A DNA stretch of 64,000 nt, from positions 1 to 64,000 of the forward strand of contig JAUNHH010000008.1 of assembly GCA_030524055.1 (NCBI GenBank), given 5' to 3'. How positions within the stretch are numbered: position 1 is the first letter of the stretch; every line of letters begins with the position of its first letter. This document shows, in pieces, positions 62,797 to 64,000 of the stretch. Source of the DNA: Actinomycetaceae bacterium (GTDB lineage Bacteria; Actinomycetota; Actinomycetes; Actinomycetales; Actinomycetaceae). Position numbers and translations under genes: made by a program. The notes beneath the pieces are model-generated. The model was not told where the DNA came from and searched no databases. It was given only the letters and a program-made list of their open reading frames with translations.

Positions 62797-63789
62797 ATGA
62801 ACACAGCATCCCCGGCAAAGAAGCCCCACAGAGTCATGAAAATCGTTCTGTCAGTAATAGCCGTAACCCTGGTCGTTATTGTTGGCGGCCTCGTGTGGCT
62901 GGTCCATGCTTTTGGACCGAATTACGGTGTCTGGTTATTCCCGCCTTCCCCTAGTACGTATGGCAATAAGGTCTTAGAGATTCTCGATAGTGGCATTTAC
63001 GCCAAAGGGGATGAATGGGCAAAAACCCGTGCCGAGGCGAAAACCCAGATCGATCAGGCGTCCTCTTTAGAGGAAGTCGATGAGATTCTCGTTGATGCGG
63101 TAAAAGTTGCTGGCGGCAAACATTCTTTTATCCTCAAGAATGAGGAGTTCACTCAGGTCTCCGAGGACAACACTCCCCCATCGTCGTCACTTGACGGCTG
63201 TATTCTTACGGTAAAGATGCCTGCGTTTATTGGTACTGCGGATCAGGGCCAGTCTTATGCCAATACTGTGGCTACTGCTTTAGATCGAGATGACCTGTGC
63301 GGCGTCATTGTTGATTTGCGTGAGAATGGTGGTGGAGATATGGGGCCTATGCTTGCCGGTTTAACTCCCCTACTCCCCGATGGTGTATCCACATCTTTTG
63401 TGAATACACAGGGCGGCGAATCTCCTGTCACCATTCAGGGTGGATCTGTCACCGGTGGCGGTACGCCAACCACAGTAGAAGTCAAGCGGGATTTGAATGT
63501 GCCGATTGCGATTTTGACCTCGGATAAAACAGGGTCTTCTGGCGAGCAAACTCTTCTCGCTTTCCGAGGAATGGAAAATGCTCGGGTTTTTGGCCAGCCC
63601 ACTGCAGGATTTGCGTCCGTAAATCAGGGATTCCCTTTGCCAACAAATTCGGTGCTCTATTTAACCGTTGGGACAACGAAGGCACGTACTGGTGAGGCAT
63701 TTGGGGAGACTCCGATTCCGCCCGATCAGGAAACCTCGTTAGAAGAAGCACCCCCGGTCGCTGCCCAGTGGATTAAGGATCAGCAGTAG
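62797..63789 (+). CDS. Membrane-anchored S41-family peptidase
   Basis: A 330-residue protein. After a short basic N-terminus (KKPHRVMK) comes one transmembrane helix (IVLSVIAVTLVVIVGGLVWLV), so the catalytic domain is outside the cell. The S41/tail-specific protease pattern is visible: VKVAGGKHSFI, VIVDLRENGGGDMGPML and the catalytic region ILTSDKTGSSGEQTLLAFRG, where Ser follows TGS, then GQPTAGFASVN. A PDZ domain is not visible, so it is a short form. The substrate is unknown. It is divergent from the DEAD helicase and followed by a terminator. Confidence 0.85.
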   Translation: MNTASPAKKPHRVMKIVLSVIAVTLVVIVGGLVWLVHAFGPNYGVWLFPPSPSTYGNKVLEILDSGIYAKGDEWAKTRAEAKTQIDQASSLEEVDEILVDAVKVAGGKHSFILKNEEFTQVSEDNTPPSSSLDGCILTVKMPAFIGTADQGQSYANTVATALDRDDLCGVIVDLRENGGGDMGPMLAGLTPLLPDGVSTSFVNTQGGESPVTIQGGSVTGGGTPTTVEVKRDLNVPIAILTSDKTGSSGEQTLLAFRGMENARVFGQPTAGFASVNQGFPLPTNSVLYLTVGTTKARTGEAFGETPIPPDQETSLEEAPPVAAQWIKDQQ

Positions 63790-63806
63790 TCCGTTGCTGT
63801 GTTCAT

Positions 63807-63846
63807 GCCCCGTCCTCGTTATTTTCATTCACGAGGCCGGGGCTCC
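63807..63846. terminator. Bidirectional terminator made of an inverted pair of the dispersed motif
   Basis: GCCCCGTCCTCGT (63807-63819) faces ACGAGGCCGGGGC (63831-63843): 12 of 13 positions pair, with one T-C mismatch, around an 11-nt AT-rich loop. It lies between the converging S41 peptidase and the 3' end of the next gene, and each arm is one copy of the dispersed GC-rich motif. CTCCTCTTATTT follows on the plus strand. Confidence 0.75.
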
Positions 63847-63848
63847 TC

Positions 63849-64000
63849 TTATTTAGAGAAGAGAATCGCCCGTATTTCTGCCCAGCGACGCGGAAATGGC
63901 GGCTGAGATTGTTTCTCTACATAGGCGGCTATTTCCTTTCCCCTTCCCCTGTAGTTATTGCGGGCGAAAACTTCAGGAAGGTCCTGCCAGCAGTAAATAT
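63849..64000 (-). CDS. C-terminal end of an unidentified gene, cut by the window edge
   Basis: An open frame on the minus strand of 49 codons plus a TAA stop at 63849-63851. It enters from beyond 64000. The visible end, which includes YCWQDLPEVFARNNYRGRG, KEIAAYVEKQSQPPFPRRW and AEIRAILF, has normal coding composition, with aromatic and charged residues spaced as in a folded domain. No family was recognised from so short a piece. Confidence 0.6.
   Translation of the reverse strand, partial: IYCWQDLPEVFARNNYRGRGKEIAAYVEKQSQPPFPRRWAEIRAILFSK

Larger units (their letters stand above)
66..63846. repeat. Dispersed GC-rich motif family, core CGAGGNCGGGG
   Basis: At least 26 exact copies of CGAGGNCGGGG were read by eye on both strands, mostly extending to GACGAGGGCGGGGC. 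Approximate starts: 66, 4397, 4951, 16475, 20869, 24302, 24387, 26534, 28450, 29827, 33894, 35214, 36155, 38827, 39961, 43300, 43510, 47038, 47210, 47506, 49521, 52928, 56740, 60393, 63807 and 63830. Near-copies with one change lie at 9126, 39582, 41173, 49078 and 60175. The middle base is G or C most often, sometimes A or T. Copies occur in intergenic DNA, at stop codons, in disordered protein tails (encoding DEGGA) and in conserved coding sequence. The coordinates here span the first to the last copy, not continuous sequence. Confidence 0.85.

Noticed and set aside
66-63846. The dispersed motif as a KOPS-like or other strand-polar chromosome signal
   Set aside because: Copies lie in both orientations in about equal number over the window, with no visible skew.

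Overview
The window looks like a chromosomal segment of an actinobacterium, most likely of the Actinomycetaceae or a near relative. The base composition is moderately GC-rich. Several gene pairs are actinobacterial hallmarks: an ANTAR-type PdtaR regulator, an ImuA'/ImuB/DnaE2 mutasome, and hisI next to trpE. Much of the gene order matches two blocks that, as I recall, lie apart in Mycobacterium tuberculosis: hisI-trpE-trpC-trpB-trpA-lgt-pyk-pdtaR-polA-rpsA-coaE, and prepilin peptidase-aroE-mltG-ruvX-alaS-rarA-aspS. Here they are joined at about 40.0 kb. No rRNA or insertion sequence was recognised. The genus assignment is inference.

Layout. 0-9 kb: a MarR regulator divergent from a HAD phosphatase, the SOS-controlled error-prone polymerase DnaE2, a SWIM/SNF2 helicase and an unknown membrane protein. 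9.1-20.9 kb: a complete compact type I-G (formerly I-U) CRISPR-Cas locus. Its array has 39 intact repeats plus one decayed repeat, and its minus-strand operon encodes Cas7 (Csb1), Cas5-Cas6 (Csb2), Cas3 with a C-terminal HD domain, a small Cas8-like protein, a Cas4-Cas1 fusion and Cas2. A 25-bp direct repeat (24/25 identical) brackets the whole locus and overlaps the stop codon of the right-hand neighbour, suggesting a module inserted as a unit. 20.9-24.3 kb: an RraB-like protein, the imuA'-imuB operon with its own perfect SOS box, and coaE. 24.3-33.7 kb: rpsA, polA, a thioesterase, pdtaR, a tRNA-Leu and pyk. 33.8-46.9 kb: a tightly packed same-strand run (alaS-ruvX-mltG-aroE-peptidase-hisI-trpE-trpC-trpB-trpA-lgt). 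46.9-64 kb: a repeat-rich intergenic region, a solitary rpsD, rarA, a DUF4261-like protein, an L,D-transpeptidase, YciO, three tandem membrane-protein paralogues, aspS, an MFS transporter, a DEAD-box helicase, an S41 peptidase and the 3' end of one more gene.

Functional links. DnaE2 and ImuA'/ImuB are encoded about 18 kb apart, but each is preceded by the same 16-bp SOS palindrome type, so they should be induced together as the mutagenic translesion machine. The trp genes lack trpD, trpG and trpF here; an adjacent hisI fits the actinobacterial habit of sharing PriA between His and Trp synthesis.

Two dispersed repeat families are not explained by genes. One is a short GC-rich motif, CGAGGNCGGGG, with at least 26 exact copies on both strands, inside and between genes. 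The other is a family of about 60-bp imperfect palindromes bounded by ACAAACCGC and GCGGTTTGT in the intergenic regions near 24.5 kb and 47.2 kb.
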